Shown here: positions 1-6,858 of the stretch, piece by piece
How positions within the stretch are numbered: the stretch's first letter is position 1
How the letters are laid out: every line of letters starts with the position of its first letter
Assembly: GCF_000340435.2 (NCBI RefSeq)
Contig: NZ_CP011883.2
Span: forward strand, 3,766,687-3,830,686
Direction of reading: 5' to 3'
Source of the DNA: Mycobacterium haemophilum DSM 44634
GTDB lineage: Bacteria; Actinomycetota; Actinomycetes; Mycobacteriales; Mycobacteriaceae
Length of the DNA stretch: 64,000 nt
The notes under the pieces: generated by a model
Told to the model about the DNA's origin: nothing
Seen by the model: the letters and a program-made list of their open reading frames with translations, nothing else
Database searches by the model: none
Made by a program: the position numbers and the translations under genes

Positions 1-1
1 A

Positions 2-88
2 AGTTGGCGGCAGTTCGTCGCGACCTACCTATCGGGCAGCGAAGCCGAATATCAAGCTGCTGTGCGAGCTTTCCGTGAGGAGTCTTGA
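2..88 (+). CDS. ipdA: C-terminal end of IpdA, alpha subunit of a CoA-transferase-family ring hydrolase (partial)
   Basis: An open frame enters from the left edge and ends in TGA at 86-88; its last residues read FREES. Only 28 codons are visible, too few for a domain call. The identity comes from position: it lies 2 bp before ipdB, and in mycobacteria the two subunits of the IpdAB hydrolase, which opens the last steroid ring (COCHEA-CoA), are adjacent. The GAGGAG within its final codons serves as the ribosome binding site of ipdB. Confidence 0.7.
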   Translation, partial: SWRQFVATYLSGSEAEYQAAVRAFREES

Positions 89-90
89 TC

Positions 91-843
91 GTGAGCACTA
101 GAGCTGAAATATGCGCGGTCGCTTGCGCTGAGTTGTTCCGGGACGTAGGCGAAATTTTGGTCAGCCCGATGACGAACATGGCTGCCATCGGCGCCCGGTT
201 GGCGCGTCTCACTTTCTCTCCCGACATTTTGCTGACCGACGGTGAGGCGCAGCTGCTGGCCGACACCCCGACGCTAGGAGCGACCGGAGGCCCAAACAGG
301 ATCGAGGGCTGGATGCCGTTCGGCCGGGTGTTCGAGACGCTGGCCTGGGGGCGACGCCATGTGGTGATGGGCGCCAATCAGATTGACCGCTTCGGCAATC
401 AGAACCTCTCGGCGTTCGGACCGCTGCAACACCCGACTCGGCAGATGTTCGGCGTTCGTGGTGCACCCGGCAACGCGATCAACCACGCGACCAGCTACTG
501 GGTCGGCAACCACTCGAAGCGGGTGTTCTGCGAGGCCGTCGACATTGTCTGCGGCATCGGCCACGATAAGGTGGACACCGACAATCCCGCGTTCCGGTTC
601 GCCAACCCGTATCGGGTGGTGTCCAACCTCGGCGTGTTCGACTTCGGCGGCCCCGACCACACGATGCGGGCCTTGACCCTGCACCCCGGGGTGTCGCGCG
701 ATGAGGTCCGCGAGGCCACCTCGTTCGAGATGCATGGTCTCGACGAGGCCGACGAGACCAGGTTGCCGACCGACGACGAACTGCGCCTGATCCGCGCGGT
801 CATCGACCCGAAGTCGTGGCGGGACAGAGAGATACGATCATGA
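91..843 (+). CDS. ipdB: IpdB, beta subunit of the COCHEA-CoA ring hydrolase (Rv3552-like)
   Basis: This is a 250-residue protein of the class I CoA-transferase beta-subunit fold. With IpdA it hydrolyses the last carbon ring of cholesterol (COCHEA-CoA) in the cytoplasm. GTG at 91 is preferred over an in-frame TTG at 85, because GAGGAG at 77-82 lies at proper spacing and 250 residues is the length I recall for the H37Rv protein. Recognisable segments are the N-terminal AEICAVACAELFRDVGEILV and the central RGAPGNAINHATSYWVGNHS. The gene follows ipdA by 2 bp, so translation is probably coupled, and it belongs to the KstR2 regulon. A 100-bp MIRU-like unit begins directly after its stop. Confidence 0.92.
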   Translation: MSTRAEICAVACAELFRDVGEILVSPMTNMAAIGARLARLTFSPDILLTDGEAQLLADTPTLGATGGPNRIEGWMPFGRVFETLAWGRRHVVMGANQIDRFGNQNLSAFGPLQHPTRQMFGVRGAPGNAINHATSYWVGNHSKRVFCEAVDIVCGIGHDKVDTDNPAFRFANPYRVVSNLGVFDFGGPDHTMRALTLHPGVSRDEVREATSFEMHGLDEADETRLPTDDELRLIRAVIDPKSWRDREIRS

Positions 844-943
844 TTATTCCACCTCTCCCCCGCAAGCGGGAGGTACCCCCACCTCATCGCTTCGTCCCCC
901 TCGCCGCTTCGCGGCTGGGGGTGCCCCCACTGCATCGTCGGCG
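844..943. repeat. MIRU-like intergenic unit with two GC-rich hairpins
   Basis: The segment between the ipdB stop and the ipdC start contains the MIRU-type blocks CCTCATCGCTTCG (882-894) and CTGCATCGTCG (930-940). The same two blocks occur at 58482-58494 and 58497-58507, where only 2 nt separate them. Here 35 nt intervene and form a hairpin with GCCGC/GCGGC and CCCCC/GGGGG arms around 896-921. A second hairpin, CTCCC/GGGAG, lies at 855-872. The element separates two genes that would otherwise be tightly coupled. Confidence 0.6.
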
Positions 944-949
944 GTGGCT

Positions 950-2026
950 ATGAAGTTACGCACGCCGCTGACCGACCTGGTGGGCGTCCAGCACCCGGTG
1001 GTGCAGACCGGGATGGGCTGGGTGGCCGGTGCGCGGCTGGTGTCGGCCACGGCCAACGCGGGCGGCCTCGGCATCCTGGCGTCGGCCACCATGACCCTGG
1101 ACGAGCTGGAAACCGCCATCAGTAAGGTCAAGGCCGCCACCGACAAGCCGTTCGGTGTCAACATCCGCGCTGACGCCGCCGACGCCGCCGACCGCGTCGA
1201 GCTGATGATCCACGCGGGCGTGAAGGTGGCATCGTTTGCGTTGGCACCCAAACAGGAACTGATAGCCAGACTGAAAGACGCTGGGGTGGTTGTTATCCCG
1301 TCGATCGGCGCGGCCAAACATGCGCGCAAGGTCGCCAGCTGGGGCGCCGACGCGATGATCGTGCAGGGCGGCGAAGGCGGCGGACACACCGGACCCGTCG
1401 CAACAACGCTGCTGCTGCCTTCCGTGCTGGACGCTGTGCAGGGCAGCGGCATCCCGGTGATCGCGGCGGGCGGATTTTTCGACGGACGCGGGCTGGCGGC
1501 AGCGCTGTCCTACGGGGCGGCCGGCGTGGCGATGGGCACCCGGTTCCTGCTCACCTCGGACTCCACCGTGCCCGATGCGGTCAAACGCCGCTATCTGGAT
1601 GCGGCGCTCGATGGGACGATGGTCACCACACGAGTCGACGGCATGCCACACCGTGTGTTGCGCACCGGACTTGTCGAGAAGTTGGAAAGTGGCTCGCGAG
1701 CAAGGGGATTCATTGCTGCAGTGCGCAATGCCGCGAAGTTCAAGCAGCTGTCGCAGATGACGTGGCGGTCAATGATCCGCGACGGCCTGGCAATGCGCCA
1801 CGGCAAGGAGCTGACCTGGTCTCAGGTGGTGATGGCGGCCAATACCCCAATGCTGTTAAAAGCTGGGTTAGTTGACGGCAATACCGATGCCGGGGTGTTG
1901 GCGTCTGGCCAGGTGGCCGGCATCCTCGATGATCTGCCGTCGTGCGCTGAGCTGATCCACTCGATCGTGCAGGACGCGATCGAGCATTTGCAGGCCGCGG
2001 GAGCCCTCATCGACCGCCGACTGTGA
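950..2026 (+). CDS. ipdC: IpdC, NADH:flavin-type double-bond reductase of steroid ring C/D degradation (Rv3553-like)
   Basis: This is a 358-residue TIM-barrel flavoprotein of the nitronate monooxygenase / 2-nitropropane dioxygenase family. It acts on ring C/D intermediates (5-OH-HIC-CoA) in HIP degradation. Visible features are the N-terminal HPVVQTGMGWVAG, the phosphate-binding IVQGGEGGGHTGPVAT and IAAGGFFDGRGLAAAL segments, and AMGTRFLLT. GTG at 944 and ATG at 950 are both in frame; no good ribosome site is left because the MIRU-like unit abuts. ATG was chosen because it gives the length nearer the family. The stop codon lies inside the first copy of a 59-bp repeat. In H37Rv fdxB follows this gene; here it does not. 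Confidence 0.9.
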   Translation: MKLRTPLTDLVGVQHPVVQTGMGWVAGARLVSATANAGGLGILASATMTLDELETAISKVKAATDKPFGVNIRADAADAADRVELMIHAGVKVASFALAPKQELIARLKDAGVVVIPSIGAAKHARKVASWGADAMIVQGGEGGGHTGPVATTLLLPSVLDAVQGSGIPVIAAGGFFDGRGLAAALSYGAAGVAMGTRFLLTSDSTVPDAVKRRYLDAALDGTMVTTRVDGMPHRVLRTGLVEKLESGSRARGFIAAVRNAAKFKQLSQMTWRSMIRDGLAMRHGKELTWSQVVMAANTPMLLKAGLVDGNTDAGVLASGQVAGILDDLPSCAELIHSIVQDAIEHLQAAGALIDRRL

Positions 2027-2075
2027 ATCCTGCGACGTGACACGCCGATAGACCGTCGTGTGGTTCACACTCGGC
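2017..2075. repeat. 59-bp palindromic repeat, copy 1 (left flank of the DUF559 gene)
   Basis: This 59-bp stretch recurs in the same orientation at 2982-3040 with one T/C difference. Each copy has imperfect terminal inverted repeats, CCGACTGTGAA at the left and TTCACACTCGG at the right (10 of 11 pairs), plus an inner CGACG/CGTCG pair, so a single strand could fold back. The copy contains the last codons and stop of ipdC and ends 2 bp before the stop of the minus-strand nuclease gene. Confidence 0.9.
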
Positions 2076-2077
2076 AC

Positions 2078-2947
2078 TCACGGGCGCCATCCCGCCGCGC
2101 GCATGGCAGCAACGACGCGGGCCACGAACGTGCCCTGCCGATATCGGAGCAGTTCACTACTGGCCCTAATGATCGTCCAACCCTGATCGAGCAATCCGCT
2201 GTACCGGTCGATGTCGCGGTCGCGCTGCTCACGGTTTGTCCAGTGTTGCGATCCGTCGTACTCAATACCGACCCGCAATTTCTCGTAGCCCATATCAAGG
2301 CGGGCGATGAAGTCCCCGTATTCGTCGAACACCGCAATCTGTGTCTGCGGTCTCGGCAGGCCCGCGTCAACCAACGCCAACCGAGTTCGTGTCTCCTGCG
2401 GGGATTCCGCACCTCCATCGACAAGCGGCAATACCCGTCGCAGCCGAACCAGACCACGCGCGCCGGAATGTTCCGCAATGACCGCCTCCACTTGAGTGAT
2501 CTTGACGTCGGTCGCATTCGCCAACGCGTCGAGCCGTTGCACCGATTGGAGTCGTGCGGTTGTTCGACGCCCAATATCGAAGGCGGTGCGCGCCGGGGTG
2601 GTTACCGCGATACCGTCAACCTCCAGTATCTCGTGCGGCGCCAACGTTTCGGTATGCACGACGATCTGCGGCGGGGGCTTTCGGTTGTCGTGTACCAGTT
2701 CGGCAGCCAGCACCGGGCTTACCCACTTTGTGCCGAGCAGCGCGGCCGCCGAGTTTCCGGCGACGACTGCCCGTCGCCGCGACCACAGCCATGCCGCGCA
2801 GGCGCGCTGGCTCGCGGTCAGTTCGATACCAGACGGAACATAGACACCCGGGTAGACCGACTCGTACATCGCACGCATTGTCCGCTCCGGGATGGCCTTC
2901 GCAGCCAATGCCTCCGAACCCAAAAGTGGCCACGGGAGTTCCTTCAT
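2078..2947 (-). CDS. AbiEi-like winged-helix plus DUF559 nuclease-fold protein (Rv3555c-like)
   Basis: This is a 289-residue protein. The N-terminal half resembles the winged helix and core of AbiEi-type proteins (LTASQRACAAWLWSRRRAVV, then NSAAALLGTKW). The C-terminal third looks like a DUF559/Vsr-type PD-(D/E)XK nuclease: an acidic ESPQETRTR, then IARLDMGYE, then GIEYDGSQHW, with a basic helix REQRDRDIDRY and a final strand GWTIIRASSELL. All expected acidic residues are present, so a DNA-cutting role is possible, but no activity is established. The likely H37Rv counterpart (Rv3555c) is annotated as hypothetical. The gene lies exactly between two copies of a 59-bp palindromic repeat, 2 bp from one and 34 bp from the other, so its promoter must lie in or over copy 2. 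Confidence 0.8.
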   Translation of the reverse strand: MKELPWPLLGSEALAAKAIPERTMRAMYESVYPGVYVPSGIELTASQRACAAWLWSRRRAVVAGNSAAALLGTKWVSPVLAAELVHDNRKPPPQIVVHTETLAPHEILEVDGIAVTTPARTAFDIGRRTTARLQSVQRLDALANATDVKITQVEAVIAEHSGARGLVRLRRVLPLVDGGAESPQETRTRLALVDAGLPRPQTQIAVFDEYGDFIARLDMGYEKLRVGIEYDGSQHWTNREQRDRDIDRYSGLLDQGWTIIRASSELLRYRQGTFVARVVAAMRAAGWRP

Positions 2948-2981
2948 GGGCGAATGGTGGCATCACCCACTGACAACTACA

Positions 2982-3040
2982 CCGACTGTGAATCCTGCGA
3001 CGCGACACGCCGATAGACCGTCGTGTGGTTCACACTCGGC
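2982..3040. repeat. 59-bp palindromic repeat, copy 2 (right flank of the DUF559 gene)
   Basis: This is a direct repeat of 2017-2075, identical in 58 of 59 positions. It begins 34 bp upstream of the nuclease gene's start and ends 3 bp before the palindrome at the fadA6 terminus. It carries the same CGACTGTGA string that ends ipdC in copy 1. Confidence 0.9.
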
Positions 3041-3043
3041 GCC

Positions 3044-3061
3044 GAGCGGCTATAGCCGCTC
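3044..3061 (-). terminator. 18-bp perfect palindrome over the fadA6 stop, possible terminator
   Basis: GAGCGGCTA is followed directly by its reverse complement TAGCCGCTC. The palindrome includes the last codons and the TAG of fadA6 (3050-3052). No U-tract follows, which is usual for mycobacterial terminators. Confidence 0.4.
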
Positions 3062-4198
3062 AATGATCGTCACGTTGGCGGTGCCGCCGCCCTCGCACAT
3101 CGTCTGCAGCCCGTAACGGCCGCCGGTGCGTTCCAACTCACCCAGCATGGTGGTGAACAACTTGGCCCCAGTGGCACCCAGCGGATGACCGAGGGCGATC
3201 GCGCCGCCGTTGGGGTTGACCTTCTTCGGGTCGGCCTTGATCTCCTTAAGCCAGGCCAGCACGACCGGCGCAAGCGCTTCGTTGATCTCGACGGTGTCGA
3301 TGTCGTCGATGGACAGACCGGTCTTTTCCAGCGCGTAGCGGGTGGCGGGGATGGGCCCGGTGAGCATGAATACCGGGTCGGCGCCACGCGCACTGATGTG
3401 GTGGATGCGGGCCCGCGGAGTCAATTTGTGATCTTTGACAGCCTGCTCGGAAGCGAGCAATACCGCGCTGGCGCCGTCGGAGATCTGGCTGGCCAACGCC
3501 GCAGTCAACCGGCCGCCCTCGGTAAGGGGCTTCAATCCCGCCATCTTCTCCAGCGATGTCTCCCGAGGCCCCTCATCGATGCAGAAGTCCCCGACTGCGA
3601 TTATCTCGTTGTCGAAATGCCCTGCCCGGATTGCCGATAAGGCACGCTCGTGACTGTTCAGCGCGTATTGCTCCATCTCTTCGCGAGACAGGTTCCACCG
3701 CTCAGCGATCAGCTCAGCACCCCGGAACTGGGAAATCTCCTGGTCGCCATAGCGGTGCAGCCAGCCGTTGGACTCGCTGGTCGGCGAGGTGAAGCCGAAC
3801 TGCTTGCCGACCTCCATCGCCGATGCGATGGGGATCTGGCTCATATTTTGCATACCGCCGGCCAGGATGACGTCCGCTGTGCCTGACATAATGGCTTGTG
3901 CGCCAAACGAAATCGCTTGCTGGCTGGACCCGCATTGCCGGTCGACGGTGACGCCAGGAACCTCCTCCGGGTAACCCGCCGCCAACCACGCCAACCGGCC
4001 GATGTTGCCCGCCTGCCCTCCGATGGCGTCCACACAGCCCACGATCACGTCGTCAACAGCGGCAGGGTCCACGTCGACACGTCCGAACAGACCGTGGAAT
4101 ACGTTGGCCCCCAAGTCAATCGGATGTACGCCGGCCAAGGATCCGTTGCGCTTGCCGACCGCGGTACGCACAGCCTCCACAATGTACGCCTCAGACAT
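3050..4198 (-). CDS. fadA6: FadA6, thiolase of steroid ring C/D degradation (Rv3556c-like)
   Basis: This is a 382-residue acetyl-CoA acetyltransferase family thiolase. It performs the thiolytic cleavage near the end of HIP-CoA breakdown, releasing acetyl-CoA. Cys89 in VDRQCGSSQQ is the acyl-accepting residue. GGAIALGHPLGATGAK carries the catalytic His, and the C-terminal CEGGGTANV carries the second Cys. GTG at 4207 is an in-frame alternative, but GAAGGAG sits 8 nt before the ATG at 4198 and touches that GTG, so the ATG is preferred. The gene lies 21 bp downstream of kstR2 on the same strand and is presumably co-transcribed with it from the operator at 4832-4845. Confidence 0.93.
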   Translation of the reverse strand: MSEAYIVEAVRTAVGKRNGSLAGVHPIDLGANVFHGLFGRVDVDPAAVDDVIVGCVDAIGGQAGNIGRLAWLAAGYPEEVPGVTVDRQCGSSQQAISFGAQAIMSGTADVILAGGMQNMSQIPIASAMEVGKQFGFTSPTSESNGWLHRYGDQEISQFRGAELIAERWNLSREEMEQYALNSHERALSAIRAGHFDNEIIAVGDFCIDEGPRETSLEKMAGLKPLTEGGRLTAALASQISDGASAVLLASEQAVKDHKLTPRARIHHISARGADPVFMLTGPIPATRYALEKTGLSIDDIDTVEINEALAPVVLAWLKEIKADPKKVNPNGGAIALGHPLGATGAKLFTTMLGELERTGGRYGLQTMCEGGGTANVTIIERL

Positions 4199-4219
4199 TT
4201 GCGTCACTCCTTCTTCAGA

Positions 4220-4816
4220 TCAATTCGCCGTGATTCCGCCAAGGACGATGGCGAGATACTGCTGACCTACCTGGCCTGCGGTGAGCGACCCGCCGGGTTG
4301 ATACCAGCGCACCGACACCCAGGTGGTGTCACGGATGAAACGGTAGACCAGGTCGACATCGAGGTCGGGCCGGAAGTAACCCTCGTGCATGCCTTCACTG
4401 AGCACCTCGACCCACATCTTGCGTTGTTGCCGGTTCATGTCCTCGATATAGGAAAACCGCGGCTGCGATGACAGCCGCCCCGCTTCGTCTTGGTAGATGA
4501 CGACCTGCGCATGCCGATGCTCGATCGCCTCGAATGACGCCATAAACAGACCCGTGAACCGCTGCAGCGGATTGGCCTCGCTGTCCAGGATCTCGCGATA
4601 GCGGGCAAACAGCCAGTCCAGGAACCCCCGCAGCAGCTCGTCGACCATCTCTTCCTTGGAGGAGAAATGGTGGTACAGACTGCCCGACAGGATGCCGGCA
4701 CCGTCGGCGATGTCACGCACGGTGGTGGCGCGCAAGCCACGCTCAGCGAACATGGTAGCGGCGAGCCCCAGTAGTTCGTCGCGGCGGCTGTTCGCCTGAC
4801 CGGTCACTCGGTCCAC
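4220..4816 (-). CDS. kstR2: KstR2, TetR repressor of the HIP catabolic regulon (Rv3557c-like)
   Basis: This is a 198-residue TetR-family regulator. The helix-turn-helix lies at about residues 13-60 (LGLAATMFAERGLRATTVRD, then GSLYHHFSSKEEMVDEL), followed by the all-helical ligand domain. KstR2 represses the ring C/D genes and is released by HIP-CoA. The start is a GTG. Its own operator lies 15 bp upstream (4832-4845), which implies autoregulation. In H37Rv PPE64 lies between this gene and the next minus-strand gene; here only 50 bp separate them. Confidence 0.93.
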   Translation of the reverse strand: MDRVTGQANSRRDELLGLAATMFAERGLRATTVRDIADGAGILSGSLYHHFSSKEEMVDELLRGFLDWLFARYREILDSEANPLQRFTGLFMASFEAIEHRHAQVVIYQDEAGRLSSQPRFSYIEDMNRQQRKMWVEVLSEGMHEGYFRPDLDVDLVYRFIRDTTWVSVRWYQPGGSLTAGQVGQQYLAIVLGGITAN

Positions 4817-4831
4817 CTAGTCAGGGTATCA

Positions 4832-4845
4832 ACCAAGCGCTTGCT
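4832..4845. promoter_or_regulatory. KstR2 operator upstream of kstR2-fadA6
   Basis: ACCAAGCGCTTGCT fits the published KstR2 motif AnCAAGnnCTTGnT at every defined position. It lies between the kstR2 start and the 3' end of ipdF, so it should control kstR2-fadA6 only. Confidence 0.88.
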
Positions 4846-4866
4846 CGGCTAGTTGTGAGGCATGGG

Positions 4867-5655
4867 TCACGGATGCTGACTGGAGACCGAGATCACCTCA
4901 CCGGTGAGATAGCTGGAGTAGTCGCTGGCCAAGAACGCGATCGTGGCCGCCACTTCCCAGGGCTCGGCGGCGCGCCCGAACGCCTCGTCGGCGGATAACC
5001 GGTCCAGCAGCTCTGTCGAAGTCGTCTTGTCCAGAAACTTGTGGCGGGCGATGCTGGGCGAGACCGCGTTGATCCGCACCCCGTATTCGACGGCTTCTAT
5101 TGCGCTGCAACGGGTCAGCGCCATCACGCCGGCTTTGGCGGCCGCATAGTGCGACTGCGAATGTTGAGCCCGCCAGCCAAGGACGCTGGCGTTGTTGACG
5201 ATCACTCCCCCGTGCGGCGCATCGCGGAAATACCGCAGTGCTGCGCGGGTGGCTCGGAACACCGAGGTAAGCGTCACGTCAAGAACGCGGTCCCATTCAT
5301 CGTCGGTCATGTCGGCCACCGGAGTCTGCCCTCCCAGCCCGGCATTGTTGACCAGCACGTCGATGCGACCCATCCGGGCGGTGGCCGACGCGACGAGGGC
5401 ATCGACCTGGGCGGTGGACGTCACATCGCACACCACGCTTTCCACCCGGCCCAGTCCCAGCGTTGACAGCTCGGCGGCGGTCTCGGTCAGCCGTCGTTCA
5501 TGATGGTCGGAGAGCACGACGTCGGCGCCCTCGACAAGGGCCCGCCGTGCGGTGGCCGAGCCGATGCCGGTGCCGGCGGCTGCGGTCACGACAACCACCT
5601 TGCCGTCCAAAAGCCGGTGTCCAGCAACTTCTTTCGGCGCGACAGACAGGGTCAT
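4867..5655 (-). CDS. ipdF: IpdF, short-chain dehydrogenase of HIP degradation (Rv3559c-like)
   Basis: This is a 262-residue classical SDR. It oxidises the 5-hydroxyl of HIP-CoA-type intermediates. The Rossmann glycine motif is TAAAGTGIGSATAR, the structural NNAG is in VLVNNAGLGG, and the catalytic Ser/Tyr/Lys set is seen in NNASVLG and SHYAAAKAGV. The frame is open upstream, but ATG at 5655 forms an ATGA overlap with the stop of fadE30 and gives the expected length. It is the second gene of a fadE30-ipdF operon controlled by the operator at 6830-6843. Confidence 0.93.
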   Translation of the reverse strand: MTLSVAPKEVAGHRLLDGKVVVVTAAAGTGIGSATARRALVEGADVVLSDHHERRLTETAAELSTLGLGRVESVVCDVTSTAQVDALVASATARMGRIDVLVNNAGLGGQTPVADMTDDEWDRVLDVTLTSVFRATRAALRYFRDAPHGGVIVNNASVLGWRAQHSQSHYAAAKAGVMALTRCSAIEAVEYGVRINAVSPSIARHKFLDKTTSTELLDRLSADEAFGRAAEPWEVAATIAFLASDYSSYLTGEVISVSSQHP

Positions 5656-6812
5656 CCTTTGACCTCCCGGGGCAAACCGAGCACTCGCTCGGCGATGATG
5701 TTGCGTTGGATCTCGTTGGAGCCGCCGTAGATGGTGTCTGCCCGGGTGAACAGAAACAGCCGCTGCCATTCGTCCATCTCGCCGTCGGCCAAGGTTATAC
5801 CGGGCTTGCCGATCACATCCATCGCCAACTCACCCAAATCGCGGTGCCAATTGGCCCACAGCAGCTTTGACACGTTGTCTTGACCCGGCTGACCACCGCC
5901 GGCTGGCCCTTCCAAGGTGGCCAGGGCATAGCAACGCATCGCGCGCAACCCGGCCCAGGCCCGGGTCAGCCGCTCCCGGATGAACGGGTCATCGGCGGCG
6001 CCGTTGCGCTGTGCCAGCTCGACCAGCCTGGAAAGCTCACGGGCATAGACGATTTGCTGCCCTAGAGTCGAGACGCCGCGCTCGAAAGTCAAGGTGCCCA
6101 TCGCGACCCGCCAGCCATCACCCGGCTGGCCGACCACCATGCTGGCGTCGGTGCGGGCGTCGTCGAAAAACACCTCGTTGAACTCCGAGGTACCAGTGAT
6201 CTGGACGATTGGCCGGATCTGGACGCCGGGCTGGTCCAGCGGCACCAGCAGATACGACAGCCCGGCGTGCCGCTTGGAGCCCTTCTCGGTGCGCGCGATC
6301 ACGAAGCACCATTGCGACAGGTGCGCCAAGGACGTCCAGACTTTCTGACCGTTGATCACCCATTGATCGCCATCAAGCTCGGCCGTAGTCGACACATTCG
6401 CCAGGTCACTGCCGGCGCCGGGTTCTGAATATCCTTGGCACCACAGCTCGGTGATATCGAGGATGCGCGGCAGGAAGCGCTGCTGTTGCTCGGGCGTTCC
6501 GAATGCGATCAGCGTTGGCCCTAGCAGCTCCTCGCCAAAGTGGTTAACCTTGGCCGGCGCGTCGGCGCGGGCATACTCCTCATAGAACGCCACCCGGTGT
6601 GCGGTCGGCAGGCCCCGCCCGCCGTGTTCGACCGGCCACCCCAGACACGTCAGTCCGGCCGCCGCCAGATGCTGGTTCCAGACCCGACGTTCCTCGAACG
6701 CCTCGTGCTCGCGTCCCGGCCCGCCGAGCCCCTTCAGTGCTGCGAAGTCGCCCACCAGATTGTCGGCGAGCCAACCGCGGACCTCCGCCCGGAACTCCTC
6801 GACATCCTGCAT
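5652..6812 (-). CDS. fadE30: FadE30, acyl-CoA dehydrogenase of HIP degradation (Rv3560c-like)
   Basis: This is a 386-residue acyl-CoA dehydrogenase with the full N-helical, beta and C-helical layout. It is assigned to the dehydrogenation of the HIP-CoA side chain. Family segments include WCQGYSEPGAGSDLANV at the FAD/substrate site, NGQKVWTSLAHLSQWCFVIA, and the C-terminal IYGGSNEIQRNIIAERVLGL. It overlaps ipdF by 4 nt and is divergent from fadD3 across 46 bp containing one KstR2 operator, so both directions are likely regulated from that site. Confidence 0.93.
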   Translation of the reverse strand: MQDVEEFRAEVRGWLADNLVGDFAALKGLGGPGREHEAFEERRVWNQHLAAAGLTCLGWPVEHGGRGLPTAHRVAFYEEYARADAPAKVNHFGEELLGPTLIAFGTPEQQQRFLPRILDITELWCQGYSEPGAGSDLANVSTTAELDGDQWVINGQKVWTSLAHLSQWCFVIARTEKGSKRHAGLSYLLVPLDQPGVQIRPIVQITGTSEFNEVFFDDARTDASMVVGQPGDGWRVAMGTLTFERGVSTLGQQIVYARELSRLVELAQRNGAADDPFIRERLTRAWAGLRAMRCYALATLEGPAGGGQPGQDNVSKLLWANWHRDLGELAMDVIGKPGITLADGEMDEWQRLFLFTRADTIYGGSNEIQRNIIAERVLGLPREVKG

Positions 6813-6829
6813 GACCTGTAGGCTAACCT

Positions 6830-6843
6830 ACCAAGCACTTGCT
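6830..6843. promoter_or_regulatory. KstR2 operator between fadE30 and fadD3
   Basis: ACCAAGCACTTGCT matches AnCAAGnnCTTGnT in full and differs from the 4832 site only in the free centre. It lies in the 46-bp divergent gap, 15 bp before fadD3. Confidence 0.9.
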
Positions 6844-6858
6844 TTGTGAGGAGCATCG

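Noticed and set aside
2060..3016. Long plus-strand open frame of 318 codons antisense to the DUF559 gene
   Set aside because: It lies opposite a gene with clear domains, has no ribosome site, and its Arg/Gln/Cys-rich reading matches no family; it is a high-GC shadow frame.
6819..6830. TAGGCTAACCTA, identical to 12 bases of the IdeR box, next to the KstR2 operator
   Set aside because: The other seven bases of the 19-bp IdeR consensus do not match, so it falls short of known functional sites.
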